A stretch of DNA of 64,000 bases from Xestospongia bergquistia. Taxonomy: Eukaryota > Porifera > Demospongiae > Haplosclerida > Petrosiidae. The position numbers were made by a program, and so were the translations under genes. Shown one piece after another: positions 1 to 11,800 of the stretch. Within the stretch, counting starts at the first letter, position 1, and each line of letters begins with the position of its first letter. The stretch is from positions 7,183,413 through 7,247,412 of the forward strand of contig OZ014421.1 of the NCBI GenBank assembly GCA_963965975.1, written 5' to 3'. Under the pieces are notes generated by a model that saw nothing but the letters and a program-made list of their open reading frames with translations, ran no database searches and was not told where the DNA came from.

Positions 1-1263
1 TTATTGGATGAGATAGATGCAGAAAAATTACTACAGGCAAGCCAGCAGTTTGTTATAATGTTGTTTCATCTTTTTTACCTTCAGACTATAGAAACTAAAA
101 TGAAACGTTTAGAGAATAATCCAGCCAGTCTACCAGCTCCTGATCCCAGCTATATCTTTTGTCATTTACCATGGCTAGACGGATTGGATAACAATGTTGT
201 GTCTCTTGTCAGACAATTTGCTGACATTACGCAATTTGATACTGGAGACTATCTTATGAAAGAAGGAGATCAATCTGAAGGCATCTATATCATTGTCTCA
301 GGATTAGTTAAAGTACTAGTAAAAAATTGAGAGGAGTTAATATAATAACATCTGTAGGTTATTTCTCTATCAGATAATCAGACAATTGAAGAGGAACAAT
401 GTATGATAGTTGATTTTTTTGGAGCAGGTACTATTATTGGTGAAATGGGTATACTAAAAAAAGAAGTACGCAATGCTACTGTTATTTGTGAAACAGATGT
501 TCAAGTTAGTATATTATTATTATCATAATATGACAGTTTATAAACACTAAATAATTATAAGGTGTTCTATATTAAAAGTATGCATCTCTGGCAAGTACTG
601 GCCGAGTTTCCAATCTTGGAGAGAAGACTCTGGAGAATGTGTGGACTACGAATAGCAGTGACCAAATTAGCAAAACAACCTAAATATCAGGTATTTTACT
701 ATAATATTACACATAAAAATTCATTCTCAATTCAGGACTGGCCTACTAGCAAACTATCCCTAATGTGTGAAAGTTCATATGTGGAATATGCTCCTGAAGG
801 TCCAGTCCCAACATTTGACATCACTGATGACATGAGGGAAGTTGTGGTTATATCAGGTGAAGTGAGATGTGTTAATACTCGTGAACGATTTATAGAATCA
901 AGTGTAATTCCTAAAACTGTTAAACAACTCTTAATGAATGGGGGCTCACCTAAACTACTAGTCATTACAAATGAGCAATCTGATGATAACCAAGGAGAGA
1001 AAAATGAATTGGATGAGGGAGATATATCTTCTCCTAAACTAAGCCCCATTGTGACGTTATATATGACCTTCTCTTCTGCTGTAATAAGTTTATGGAGACA
1101 TGTCCAAGACTGGCTATCTCGTACAAATTGTTATCGTAACAGAGTGAAACCAGCTGGAGAAGGAAAAGATGAGAGTAACATTGTTAATGCTGGAGAGGAA
1201 CATCTCATTGATACTAGTCTTGTGCTGTCATTACAAAATGAAGTCAACAATGAATCAACTTAA
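1..1263 (+). CDS. Sperm-type Na+/H+ exchanger (SLC9C-like), C-terminal part only
   Basis: Only the cytoplasmic C-terminus of the protein is in the window; the 5' part lies to the left. A cyclic-nucleotide-binding fold is visible: 'FADITQFDTGDYLMKEGDQ' and 'GIYIIVSGLVKVL', then after an intron 'FFGAGTIIGEMGIL' and 'VICETDVQVFYI'. The 'HLPWLDGL' motif just before it is typical of SLC9C exchangers, which join a Na+/H+ antiporter, a voltage-sensor-like domain and a CNBD and control intracellular pH in sperm or ciliated cells. Likely exons are up to 318, 382-504, 562-690 and 736-1263, joined by GT-AG introns of 45-63 bp that keep the frame. The last exon has an acidic linker and a weakly hydrophobic stretch. 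The family call rests on the CNBD and its flanks; another CNBD-containing exchanger or channel is possible. Confidence 0.62.
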
Positions 1264-1449
1264 TATATAATAATATTGCAAAGATAAATAATTATAGTAA
1301 TATTAATTAGAGTATAACAAAAACAGATACAACCAAAACAGTCATACTAGTGATGAAATTGTTCAAGACTGGACTAATCTATCCAAACACACACACAATT
1401 GCTACAGCTGGACTGATAAAAAATTAATAATAAAATATAAAAATTTAGT

Positions 1450-3655
1450 CTAGTCGTGCTCTGATTCATTGAAACTATATTGTCTCTCTGGTATTGGTGG
1501 AGGATCTGATTCAACAGAACTTGGGATAATTTCATTTTGAGGTGATGGGGCCTTATTGATTATAGTATAGCCAGATTTGTCTTTGTTGTTATCAGTAGTA
1601 TCTGTGTTGGTGGGGGAACCTCCTCTAATTGTTGATGTAATATATACTGGATTAGCTGTAACGTCTGGGCGAGCAAGCTTTTCTGTAGAGGATCCTTCCT
1701 GAGGAGGAGATGTTCTGTCTTTTACCTGTTGAGGAGGGGATGTTCCCTCTTTTGATGGTCGAGAAGAGGGTATATCCCCCTTTGGTGGTCGAGGAGGAGA
1801 TGTTCCTTCTTTCTGTGACCCAGGAGGTAATGTCCCCTCGTTGTATGGCAAAGAAGGAACAACAGAATCTAGTAAGTTGCCTTTAGAACCATAAAGAGGG
1901 TTTGCAGTCATAACATCTTGTAGTGGAGATGACAGTGGGAAATCAACATTTTCATTATTTTTATCATCTCCAATGTAAGAATATAATTTGACACCTCCTT
2001 CACCAACAACAGTTTGTTGTTTTTGATCAGGATATGCTATATCATAGTCAATGCTTAATTTTTTAGGTCTTCCCTGATGAACTAATGAGTTATATATCAT
2101 AGGGTTATCCTCGGTTTGTTGACGTGGCGAATTAAACGGAGGAGGGTAACGATGCAGAGTGTGAGAATAGACATGATCTTCATCAGAATTAGGCATATTT
2201 GTTTGAGGAACTAGTTTATCTGGTATTGTTTCTGGTTCAAGAGAGGAGCCATATCTTTCATGTAACCACGACTTTGTAACAGCACCTTTAGGAGGTATCT
2301 TTGGTGGAGGGTTTCCTGGTAATGGAGGAGGAGACGAACGAGGACTTGACTGAACATAAAGATTGTAACCTTTCCTATATGGTGACTCATCATCACTATT
2401 ACCAGATACAGGTGACTCCGAGCTACTGTCACCATCTTGGGGTAGTTGAGCTGGTGGCCTATCTGATATGCTGATCCTACTATCACTGGAGAAACTACTA
2501 CGCTTAGCATTGTCGATTAATTTATGTAGAGTGCTGTGTATGTGGTGATCTTGGTTGGTAATGAAGGAGTACTCCCCTGGACCACGAGGTGCATGCCGAC
2601 CTGCTTGAAAAGAAAAGAGACTACCACCATAGGAGAAAGTCTTGAGACAATCAAATGGCCAGACAGCCAGGACCACTTTTTTAGGAAGTAATACAACTTG
2701 TAATTCATAACTTGGTGTTAAAACTAGTTGACAATCTCCAACAGCACCAATGAGATTCATAAAATCCGAGTCTTGAGCTTGTACATCAAATATATACATA
2801 TCTAATGAGGGCAATATCATAATTAGTGGCAATAATAGAGGGACTTACCTTGAGTAGGTTCTAATATTTTTTGTGTTTGTATAAAATACATCCATTTATT
2901 CATTGCTGCTGAGTTAGATGCTGCTAAATAAACTGTACCCTCTGGAGTTGAGATTTTAAATGTGTATTTATAACTGCATTGATGTGCTATGGATATTTCA
3001 AAGTAAGGGAACAGAGAAATGACACCTTTAATGGTTTGTTTTTGCCATCGTTTACTGGTATTTTTATAAAAATCTAGTGTTGCACGACCTGATGAAGGGA
3101 AAAACTTCAAAACAAATAGTCTGGCTTTCCAATCTTTTGATGACTTGCTATCTGGATTAGTCCCTATTTCCAGAACCCCCTATAATTATAGTAATATAAT
3201 TGGAAATGAAGTCATTGTAAGCTGGCTTCTATTTAATATATGATATATTATTGATATATCAATAAGTGTCATCATCACCTCATTATCAAATATTGACTAT
3301 TAACAGACAATACTAATTAACAATGATATCTTTCCTTCTAACAATAAATATATTATAGAGGAAATAGGAAAATTGCTTGCTTATTTTTCAGATAATTTTA
3401 AAATAATCAAATATACTTTAGCATTTAATAATTAATAAACTATTTCTTTACATTAGCAATGTCTGTCTCTATAAATAATAACAAATGATCTATAGACAAT
3501 AATTAATATGTCAATTATGTATACAATAATTAATATATCAATTATAGTGACAAAACAGTTTACAAATCTTAGCTATAACAACATTTATGTCACGTTAGGA
3601 TTTATATACTTTAACGTGATCAGGTGATCATACCTACCTCATTTATAATTTCCAT
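1450..3655 (-). CDS. PH-PTB docking adaptor A (DOK/IRS-like)
   Basis: Signalling adaptor predicted to bind phosphoinositides through a PH domain and NPxpY receptor tails through an IRS-type PTB domain. Exon 1 (3638-3655) encodes only MEIINE. A 458-bp intron follows, then the PH exon (2849-3179, from 'GVLEIG' through 'DWKARLFVLKFF' to 'MNKWMYFIQT'), a 47-bp intron, and the last exon (1450-2801). The PTB part includes 'LPKKVVLAVWPFDCLKTF' and 'PGEYSFITNQDHHIHSTLH'. The roughly 350-residue tail is disordered, rich in proline and serine, with PPPLPG-type SH3 ligands and candidate phosphotyrosines in 'ANPLYG', 'ANPVYI' and 'PMIYNSLV'. This layout matches the DOK family. The start codon is 98 bp from that of divergent GAPVD1. 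A second protein of the same layout lies at 13614-17596. Confidence 0.78.
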
Positions 3656-3753
3656 TGCTGATAGGGACCAGATAAGATTCACAACTCCGTTAGAGAAGCA
3701 AAAAAGGGGCGTGTCAGGACACATCACGTGGTTAAAAATATAACTTCTAATTA
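3656..3753. promoter_or_regulatory. Bidirectional promoter between PTB adaptor A and GAPVD1
   Basis: The 98 bp between two divergent start codons must hold both core promoters or their 5' UTRs. A CACGTG E-box lies at 3725-3730, and a short GC-richer stretch (GGGGCGTGTC) lies just before it. No TATA box in a convincing position was seen. Confidence 0.5.
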
Positions 3754-6700
3754 ATGAGCATAATTTGTCTTATAATAACTTGCGTGATGACTAGCGATGG
3801 ATGGTGGTCTGTAGTCGAACATTTACGAGATGATCAGCACATTATTGCAGAAAGATGGCAGCAAGTACGTCGAGAATATCACCAGCTAAACAGTTTATGT
3901 GATGAATTACTACATTCATTATGGATACTACATGCTCTCAATTTTAGACTGGCTAAAGTGCTAAGTCATCGATCACCTCCTTCAGAGTGGGTAGTTGCAG
4001 TTGATGAGACATCATCAATAGAGTTTACTGATGCTGCCCAAGTTATACCACTAAACTTACATGAAAGTTATAGTCGTTTCCTTGGTAATCTACGAGGAAA
4101 TCCTGCTGTTATAGCTGAGATATTACAATGGGCTAGTAGAGAAGGTCTAGATACAAATCATTTGGTTTATGATTTGATATCAGTCATTTATTCTCATTGT
4201 TTATTTCAGGAAGATCACCTCTTTCTTCTCGACACTCTCTCTCATTTGCTAAAAGACCATGTATCACAATGTTCTTCTTATAAAGAACTCTTTGGTATCG
4301 AGCCAGTCTGTAGTCGACTTATTACAGAGTATTGTCAACAATTACCTGAGTTAAAAGTGTTCCTAAGTCACGTTTTACGTGAACCATTAACACGTATACT
4401 TCAATACAATGAAGGTTATTTGGAATATGATGTTACTAAAGCAGGGACACGCCTACAAACGGAAGGAGAGGGGTTTGATGTTACACAATATGTTGCAACT
4501 TCTTCACGTGTTCTAGCAGATATATGTATGCAGTTTCTTTTAGAACTAAATAAATCATTAGATTTATTTCCGCCCTCTTTGAAATGGTTGTTACATTCTT
4601 TGAAGCAACTAATTGTACAAAAATGGTCTTCCATTTCCCCCACTGCACTTCGACGCCCAGTTAGTTCAGTTCTATTTGGATTTATTATAAGTTCTGCTTT
4701 TGTAAACCCTGATCTCCTTGGAGTAATAGATGTAAGAATGATTATCGATGAAGTTGCCTGGTACAACTTGAGTCAAGTTATTGGTGTGTTGCAAGGATGT
4801 GCCTGGATTGTTGACAAATTAGATAGTTCAGATTATCCCATGAGACGGGTTGTATCCCATATGGATATGGTAAGGGTCATGTGACTGTCATGTGATGTGT
4901 TCATTATGTTTTTTTGTTGACAAACAGATCCCTTTCAATAGTTTATTGGATAATATTGACAGTGGAGTTGGTACTGAGACACCACCAGTGACATCATTGT
5001 TACCAGGACTACATAGGAGTGTTTACCTATTCTCAAAGGAACAACTTGAAAATATAGTGGGTTGTTTGTAGTTTTCATTCTTTTCATTACCTTTTATTAG
5101 GTCAATGTTGTTCATGATGCTTGTAATTCATTTATGGATTTGCCTAATAAATTACCCATTCATATTGAGATCAGTAAAGCTATTTCTGTTGTACCAGAAG
5201 CTGTCATACAAAAATGTTTACGAAATCCTTATAGTTTTTCATTGAATAAAAGAGCTAGTTCTCAACCTCTTGTTGACATTGACAATGGAGAATCAATGAC
5301 TATCTCAACAAAAAGTCCTTCAAATAAAAGTAGTAAGGCACGTTCTAAATCAATGTGGGGTTCTAAAGCTCAAGCAGCTTCAATAGCTAAAGATCTTGGT
5401 AAAAGTCATACATTACAACCTAGTACTATTCCTAAATCTCTTTCTAATCCTACTGATATTATTAGTAAAAATGAACATACATTGTCGTCACATGGACAAA
5501 GTGTTCTTCCTCAAGAAGTAATCATCTTGTCGCTATGGAAACCGAGTCATACTGAGTCCTCTCAGACATGGGATATTCAGCTGATGATAGAAGAAGAGGT
5601 AAACCCTAATGATTATCATATTAACTACATTTATTATACTGTTGTACAGTTTATTCGTGAAAGGTGTCCTCCAAATATTGTCACAACTAGTCACTCCAAT
5701 TCTATTTTATCAAAGCCACTTATTATTCAGGAAAATAACTCAGTTGTTAGTCTTCAAGTATCAGGAGATCATGAGTCAGGTAGTGAGAAACATTCTCATT
5801 GTTCATCAGACAAACAGAATAGCTGTAGAAAATCTTGGAGTCCTGAAAGTTACAATGGAAGTGCTAGTGGAGAAGAAGAAGAATTACTGTCTCCAAGTCC
5901 TCTCACTAAAAGTTATGAGCCTGTCACTTTAACAGAGACTGTTAATAGAGAAGATGTTGTATTGTCTTCCTCTGTACCTGCCACACCCAAATCTAAGAAG
6001 AGTTTACGTTTTTGGCTTAGTAATAGAATACGTTCAAAAAAATTGGAAAAGAAAAGATTAGAACCCCACATTGATTTAGAGCACATTGCACATCGTGATA
6101 GAGTAGATTCATATACAAATCGTGTTGGACATATAACAGCAAAATATGAGAAAATGGCTCGAGAGAAACGAGCTAGTGAACAACCTCCTGCTTTAACATC
6201 TCCTATAGAAGAAGTGAGACATGATTTAGTATTACCTGCTACTATAGAGGAATTTATAACATCCGTGTTATATCAACAACTGAAGTACAAACTGTCTATT
6301 CTTTTGCAAAATATTCATATACCTAAACCACCTTTATCAGACAGAAAGGATATAAAGACACAGCTAATAGACTTGTTAAGACAAATACAGTATGAAGCAT
6401 TGTGGAAAGATGATTACTCCGAGTCTGCAGTTTTGTCTGAAGTCTTGACACAACTCCAGAGACTAGATGTTACTTGGTAAGTCTTCCCTTTAATGTTACA
6501 TACTATTGTAATGACTTCTCTTCTAGTATACAAATGTTATTAGAAGGTGTCAAAGACAACCACAGAATACATTTAGATTATTTAAACTATTTATCTACTT
6601 GTCAAAAACAATGTTGTGATGCAAGTCTTCAGATCAACAATTTATTGAACACATTCAAAAGGTAGATATTTTCTATCATAATTTACTGTATTTATGATAT

Positions 6701-7625
6701 AACTTAGATCACGACAACTTCAACAAAATGCATTTTTAAACTTTACCATGAACTTGTTTTTTGAAGAAAGAAGTGCCAAATTAATTCAAGTTAAGAAAGA
6801 TCTTCAAAATTGTATAACTGCAGATGAAAAATGTGCGCTAGTACAAGACTGTAGAGATGCTTTTCAAGCAGCTATAAATAAAAATCTCTCTTGGCAATGT
6901 AAGTAATATATCTTCATATTTGACTTAACTTTATAATTAGTGTGGGCTAATGGAGACTTTGGTCAAGTATATCAAATGTGCGATGACCACCTGTTTGCAT
7001 CACTTTATCAATATATATTTCATCCTAACGGTGACACTGATAAACAACGTGATGAGTAAGTTATGTAGTAATAATGTGATTATAGTCACAATGACTGTTT
7101 TCCTATTAGAGTATTCTCTGAATATATTCAAAAGATTGCAAGGACAGTTACTCCACAACACAAATTGTTAAAAATACCTCAAGTAATAATGGCTTCCTGC
7201 TGATTTAATTAGTGCTTGTTACTCTACTCATTTAGACTTATTGTATTTCCTGTCCATGGTCCGAAGTACAGCAACACTTTCTGGCTATGTCATTATATAA
7301 AGTACGTAGACATAATATATTACTAACATTATTTTTATACACTCAATAGTCTCCACTTGCCAAACTCGACTGTATTATCAAAGGATGTAAACTTCTTATA
7401 AGACTACTTCAATTAGCTCAATGCGGAGACCCTCCTGGTGCTGATGATATTTTTCCTGTTTTAGTATTAGTCTTGATTATGTCTAATCCAACAAGTTTAC
7501 TGTCAACTGAACAATATATAAAAGATTTTTGTGAGCCTTATCTAAATGGAGAGACAGCATATTGGTGGACTCAATTTAGCAGTGCTATTGGGTTTTTAAG
7601 AACTCCAGAATTTACACAACAATAA
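3754..7625 (+). CDS. GAPVD1: GAPVD1: RasGAP and VPS9 domain protein
   Basis: Homologue of GAPVD1 (GAPEX-5, RME-6), an endosomal regulator with Ras-GAP activity and Rab5/Rab31 exchange activity in endocytosis. The N-terminal part has 'WASREGLDTNHLVYDLI', and the RasGAP-like region runs through 'LVYDLISVIYSHCLFQED', 'VFLSHVLREPLTRIL' and 'IISSAFVNPDLLGVID'. The middle is disordered and serine-rich (5200-6000), followed by a basic segment 'LRFWLSNRIRSKKLEKKR'. The C-terminus is a VPS9 domain with 'GDPPGADDIFPVLVLV', including the Asp conserved in VPS9 exchange factors. About nine exons are visible, e.g. 3754-4869, 4928-5056, 5101-6476, 6527-6661, 6708-6898 and from 6941, with introns of about 42-60 bp. 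The first eleven residues are hydrophobic and the second ATG at 3787 may be the real start. Confidence 0.85.
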
Positions 7626-7742
7626 CAGAGTGTTTTTATCACAGCAGAATTGTTTTTATAATATGAAACATACACCAATTAAATGAAAATTAAAGTGGAA
7701 TTGTTATAAAAAGGAAAGTTTGTTGTATAGACCTGTGATATT

Positions 7743-8565
7743 TTATCTAGACAGTGCTTCTCTAAATTCAGGCTGTTTAATGAATCGGCTATAACTGTCT
7801 CTTTGCATTAACATATAAATACTATGACTAGCTTCATCAAATGTGTCGCGTGTTACTTCTCTCATTTTAACCATCACTTCAGTTCTCACAGTATGGTCAA
7901 TATTAACCTATTAATGTACTAACTGATGATATAACTTATGAAAACCTTACCAAATTAGGTGCTTCATGTGAAATGTATTCTGAGTATATCTTTTCAGCTT
8001 CAGTTTGAAGATCATTTGAAGGGCAGACTTTAAAATTTTGACATGCTCTCCAAAATAAGATGTTCTCTTCACTGCACTCTTTTCGTAAAAAATCTTCAAA
8101 TAATTGAATTCCCACTGTGAACAAAAACAGCCAGTCAAATAAAATAATAAAAGTCAGATTACGGAGTGTACCTGGATCACTTAGTAAATGATCAAACGAT
8201 GTAGACCATTGGTGTAACTTGGCTTTATTAATTCTGAGTATGTATATTTGTAAGGAATCATCAAAATGAAGGATTTATACTCACTTGCTGAGTCTCGGTG
8301 TTGTCTCATCTCTGGTTTTTCTTTTTGTCTTGTCTTTTGTGGATGACTCTTTAAATCTAGGTAGGAAAGAAAGACCGGGGAATCGTTTGTTAGGTTCTGT
8401 GGGCGATGATGTCTGGAGAGTGATAGGAACAGCAGGAACAACCGCTGTTGCTTCGTGGCTCATTCTCAAAGAAGGCAGACTTGTGCTAAATCGACTTACA
8501 CCGCTAAAGCTGCTACTTCGTCCTCTCTTTTTAGGCTTCGATATCTTCAAATTTACGGTGATCAT
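7743..8565 (-). CDS. RGS domain protein (GTPase activator for G-alpha)
   Basis: Speeds GTP hydrolysis by heterotrimeric G-protein alpha subunits. Exons read 8565 to about 8286, 8233-8172, 8114-7951 and 7907-7743, with GT-AG introns of about 43-58 bp that keep frame. The roughly 120-residue RGS domain is nearly complete: 'LHQWSTSFDHLLSDP', 'FEDFLRKECSEENILFWRA', 'EAPNLVNIDHTVR' and 'IYMLMQRDSYSRFIK', typical of the small R4-type RGS proteins and RGS3. The first 90 residues are basic and serine-rich. ATG 8565 is a plausible start, but the open frame continues upstream to about 8610. The upstream gene on this strand ends its last visible exon at a splice donor (8890), so this RGS module could be the C-terminus of that C2-PDZ-DH-PH protein. 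A separate gene or alternative promoter is equally possible. Confidence 0.82.
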
Positions 8566-8589
8566 CGTTGTAATAAGATAGTGATGCAA

Positions 8590-8802
8590 TATGACGACTA
8601 TCCGTTTACTTTCTTACTGATTTACTTAGACTGATTGTATTTCTTGACACTTGCTTCTTTATCTGTAAAATACTGCTTTCAACATTGCCTAGCTGTTACT
8701 TGATGAAAGCTAGCCTAGCTTTTATGGGAGGGTTCTCAATTGTTGCCAACTTGTATGTGCACAACTTGACATATTGTATATTATTATTGTTATTATATTA
8801 TA
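8590..8802 (-). other. Spacer or long intron between DH-PH protein and RGS exons
   Basis: About 210 bp with no coding evidence. Read on the minus strand it holds two good acceptor-like sites, TTCACAG near 8813 and TTTTACAG near 8665. Either it is an intergenic region with the RGS promoter or the inside of an intron joining both genes. No clear polyadenylation signal was seen. Confidence 0.4.
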
Positions 8803-11800
8803 CTATATCTGGCTGTGAAATATAAGCAGATATCGTATAATACATAACAATTAACATCAATTATTGGATGTTTTACAGGCTTCATTTAACTGCCGGACTT
8901 ACCCTATTTTGTATTGATGAGGACTTGATGACTCCACAGGTTGACTTAGTGAACCATTGTATACTGAAAAATCTAATGATTGACGTTTCCTGAAGAAACT
9001 GATCCTGCGAGATTTTGGTGAAGACTTTTGTTGTAAATGTTGAGATGATTTAGTGTGTTTTGTTGCTTGCAATGTAGAAAATTTTGAAGGCAATCCAAGC
9101 ATACCGACAGGTTGTGATAGTGGAAAGCCTGATGTTGAAGACAGAGAAGATGACAACGTTTGAATAGGAGATTTTTCCCTTTTATCTGTTGGAGGTCGTG
9201 TTTTGAATGGAGTTCTGCGTTGTTGAGTCAATTCATGTTTAAGTTCAACTGATTTTTGATTATTTTCTATCTCCTAATTGAAGAGGAAGAAGTTATGTTA
9301 TATTATAGTAGGTGGTACTGACTACAACAGTCAGTACAACCTACTACAATGTAGTAGGTTGTACTATAACATTCCTATGGCTATACTCCTACACTTGACA
9401 GCCTTTATATTAGGCTCAAAATATTATTATATTAACAGTTGATACAGAGATGATATAACAATATTCATGATATGCTCAACAAAAGTGTCACACTGTTTTT
9501 AATAAGTCTACCTTAGTGGCTCGTCGAACACGTATTGAACCATTTGCTCTCTCCTTTAACTTGACCATCCATTGTCCCTTAACTTGTAATGAAGAGACTT
9601 TTAAAAGTCGGCTAAATGACTAAAGATATAGTCACTTTATTAAGTGATAATGTGATCTTATAACTTACACAGTCTACTGTTGCTATTTGAAACTCATCTA
9701 TATGAAAAAGGAACAAATGGTCTGGTTTGTATAGAGCATTGACTTACCTTCAGCACAGTTAATATCTTGTACAGTCAAATCTTGAAGGGAAAGTGGAGGT
9801 TCCAAAGCATTTAAAAGACGCCCACTTCGTTTGGTAATTAAAAGAATGTCAGAGAAAAGTAACATCCACGCTTTCTTTTTCTTTTTTCCAATGATTTGTA
9901 CTTCTCCTTCATGTAAAAGGACTCGACCAGGAATCATTAAATCAAAGGGCTAAGGAGAGTTATATAACTTATATAGTTGCTAACTTTACAAGACTTACTT
10001 CAATACCATTACCAAATGTGACAGTTGACTTCAGTTTTTCCATGATAGTGATTTCACTTGTCCAATTTCGTCTTAGATCATTACAACTTGGTGGCAAAAT
10101 TGTCATTAATCCTAATTATGTGAAATATTGTTACTTTGAAAGTGAATCTGATCTATACTTTACCACAGATAATTGTTGTCAAATACTGATGGTCTTCATG
10201 ATTCAATGGTGTTACATAACTAATAGCAACCATTAAATGACTCATTTTTGGTAAATACTATAAGAGATAATTGAATTATTACACACACACACAGCCCTAG
10301 TGTATTACTTCAGATCCTGCTTCAACAAAAGAATAAATAGTTGGTATCTTATCACCAGCCATTGGCTCCTGATGATATTAAGACATTAGAAGTGATATAT
10401 CAATGATTACAAGAACCTGGACAATTTTCTTGAATTGTGGATTCATAAATGACACAGCAATCTCTTTTCTTGAATTCTCTGAGTTACGCAGATAACCATT
10501 AAATATTTGTTTCATTAGATCCAACTAAAAACAGATTCCAATAATATTTACTTTATTATAATAATATTAGATACTTTGTTACAATATATGTCAGCAAAAT
10601 TCTCAATGTAAAGTGGTGGAGTTGAGGAATCAATGTAATGTACTGCTCGTGACCTCAGTTGTGTGATAAAGTGTCGTGATAAATCATGCATCTATTGAGG
10701 GAGACAGCATATTCATCATTTATTATAATATATCTTACTCTATCTAAATTCATAAATATTGTTCTCTGGCTATTTTCAGAGAGGACATCCTGAGTCAAAG
10801 GCATCATGTATGTTGTGATACCCTTTTTTAATTCCTCACAAAATTCTGTTTCACATTTCATCAAGCTGTTTATAGCTCGCTGTCGTTTTTGTTCAAGTTT
10901 ACTCAAGCTCTAAAAACAAAAAGCATAAATATTATTTTATTGTATGACATTACCTCCCATTCCATTGAAATAACTTGATCTTCTGATGAGCGGTGACGGT
11001 CAACACTAGCAGGAGGTGAGGTGGGATAAATGTATTGCTGTGCAGTGTCCATTGGTGGACTTTTATTTTGGCATTGTCTACCAAAACTTGATGAATCTTC
11101 TGGTTGGTTCAAAGAACGTGAGCTCTGGTCAGTATTGTAAGCTGAGTCGGTAGAAATCATAGAACCAGTATATACTTTACTACTGTAAAGTGTACGTGGT
11201 TGATACGGAGGTGATTGTAATTGTGTCCCAGGGAAGAGTTTTGATGATGCTACAGATTGTATTGCTAAATTATAAAGATCTCCTTCTAATTCTTCCTCTG
11301 ATGGAGAACCCAATGAACTAGTAGCAGAATACTTTCTTCCTGTACTATCATTTAACTTGTAATGTTTAGTAGGTGATATTGCTCTATTCTCTAAACCAGG
11401 TTGGGAAAAGGAAAGACGTCCATGTATTGTAGTTGATGAATTATCATCTAATTGACCTATTTTTTGTGTTTGCTTTTGTGCAAACTGTGGACTGATACCT
11501 TCTTCTGGTACTTCAGGTAATCTGTCTTTTGACAAAGTCATTTTATCTCGGCTTGAAGATATTGAATGTAACCATTGAATATCAGATTCATATCCACTGA
11601 TGTCAGCAGCAGGCTGTGTTAGTCCTCCTATTGAGGATCTACGTCCTTCTTGGTATCCTTGTGAAGTAAAAACAGGTGTTTTTTTACTTGGTAACAAAAC
11701 GAGATCAGAATGGGAGTGAGAGAGAAATGGCTGAGAAGCAGATGAGAAAAGACCAAGACTATTAGATGATTGATTTAGGGAGTTTGTTGTATTGAGTCTC

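Noticed and set aside
8285..8581. Plus-strand open frame of 98 codons
   Set aside because: It is the antisense of the RGS first exon, which has a family-consistent protein and splice signals on the minus strand.
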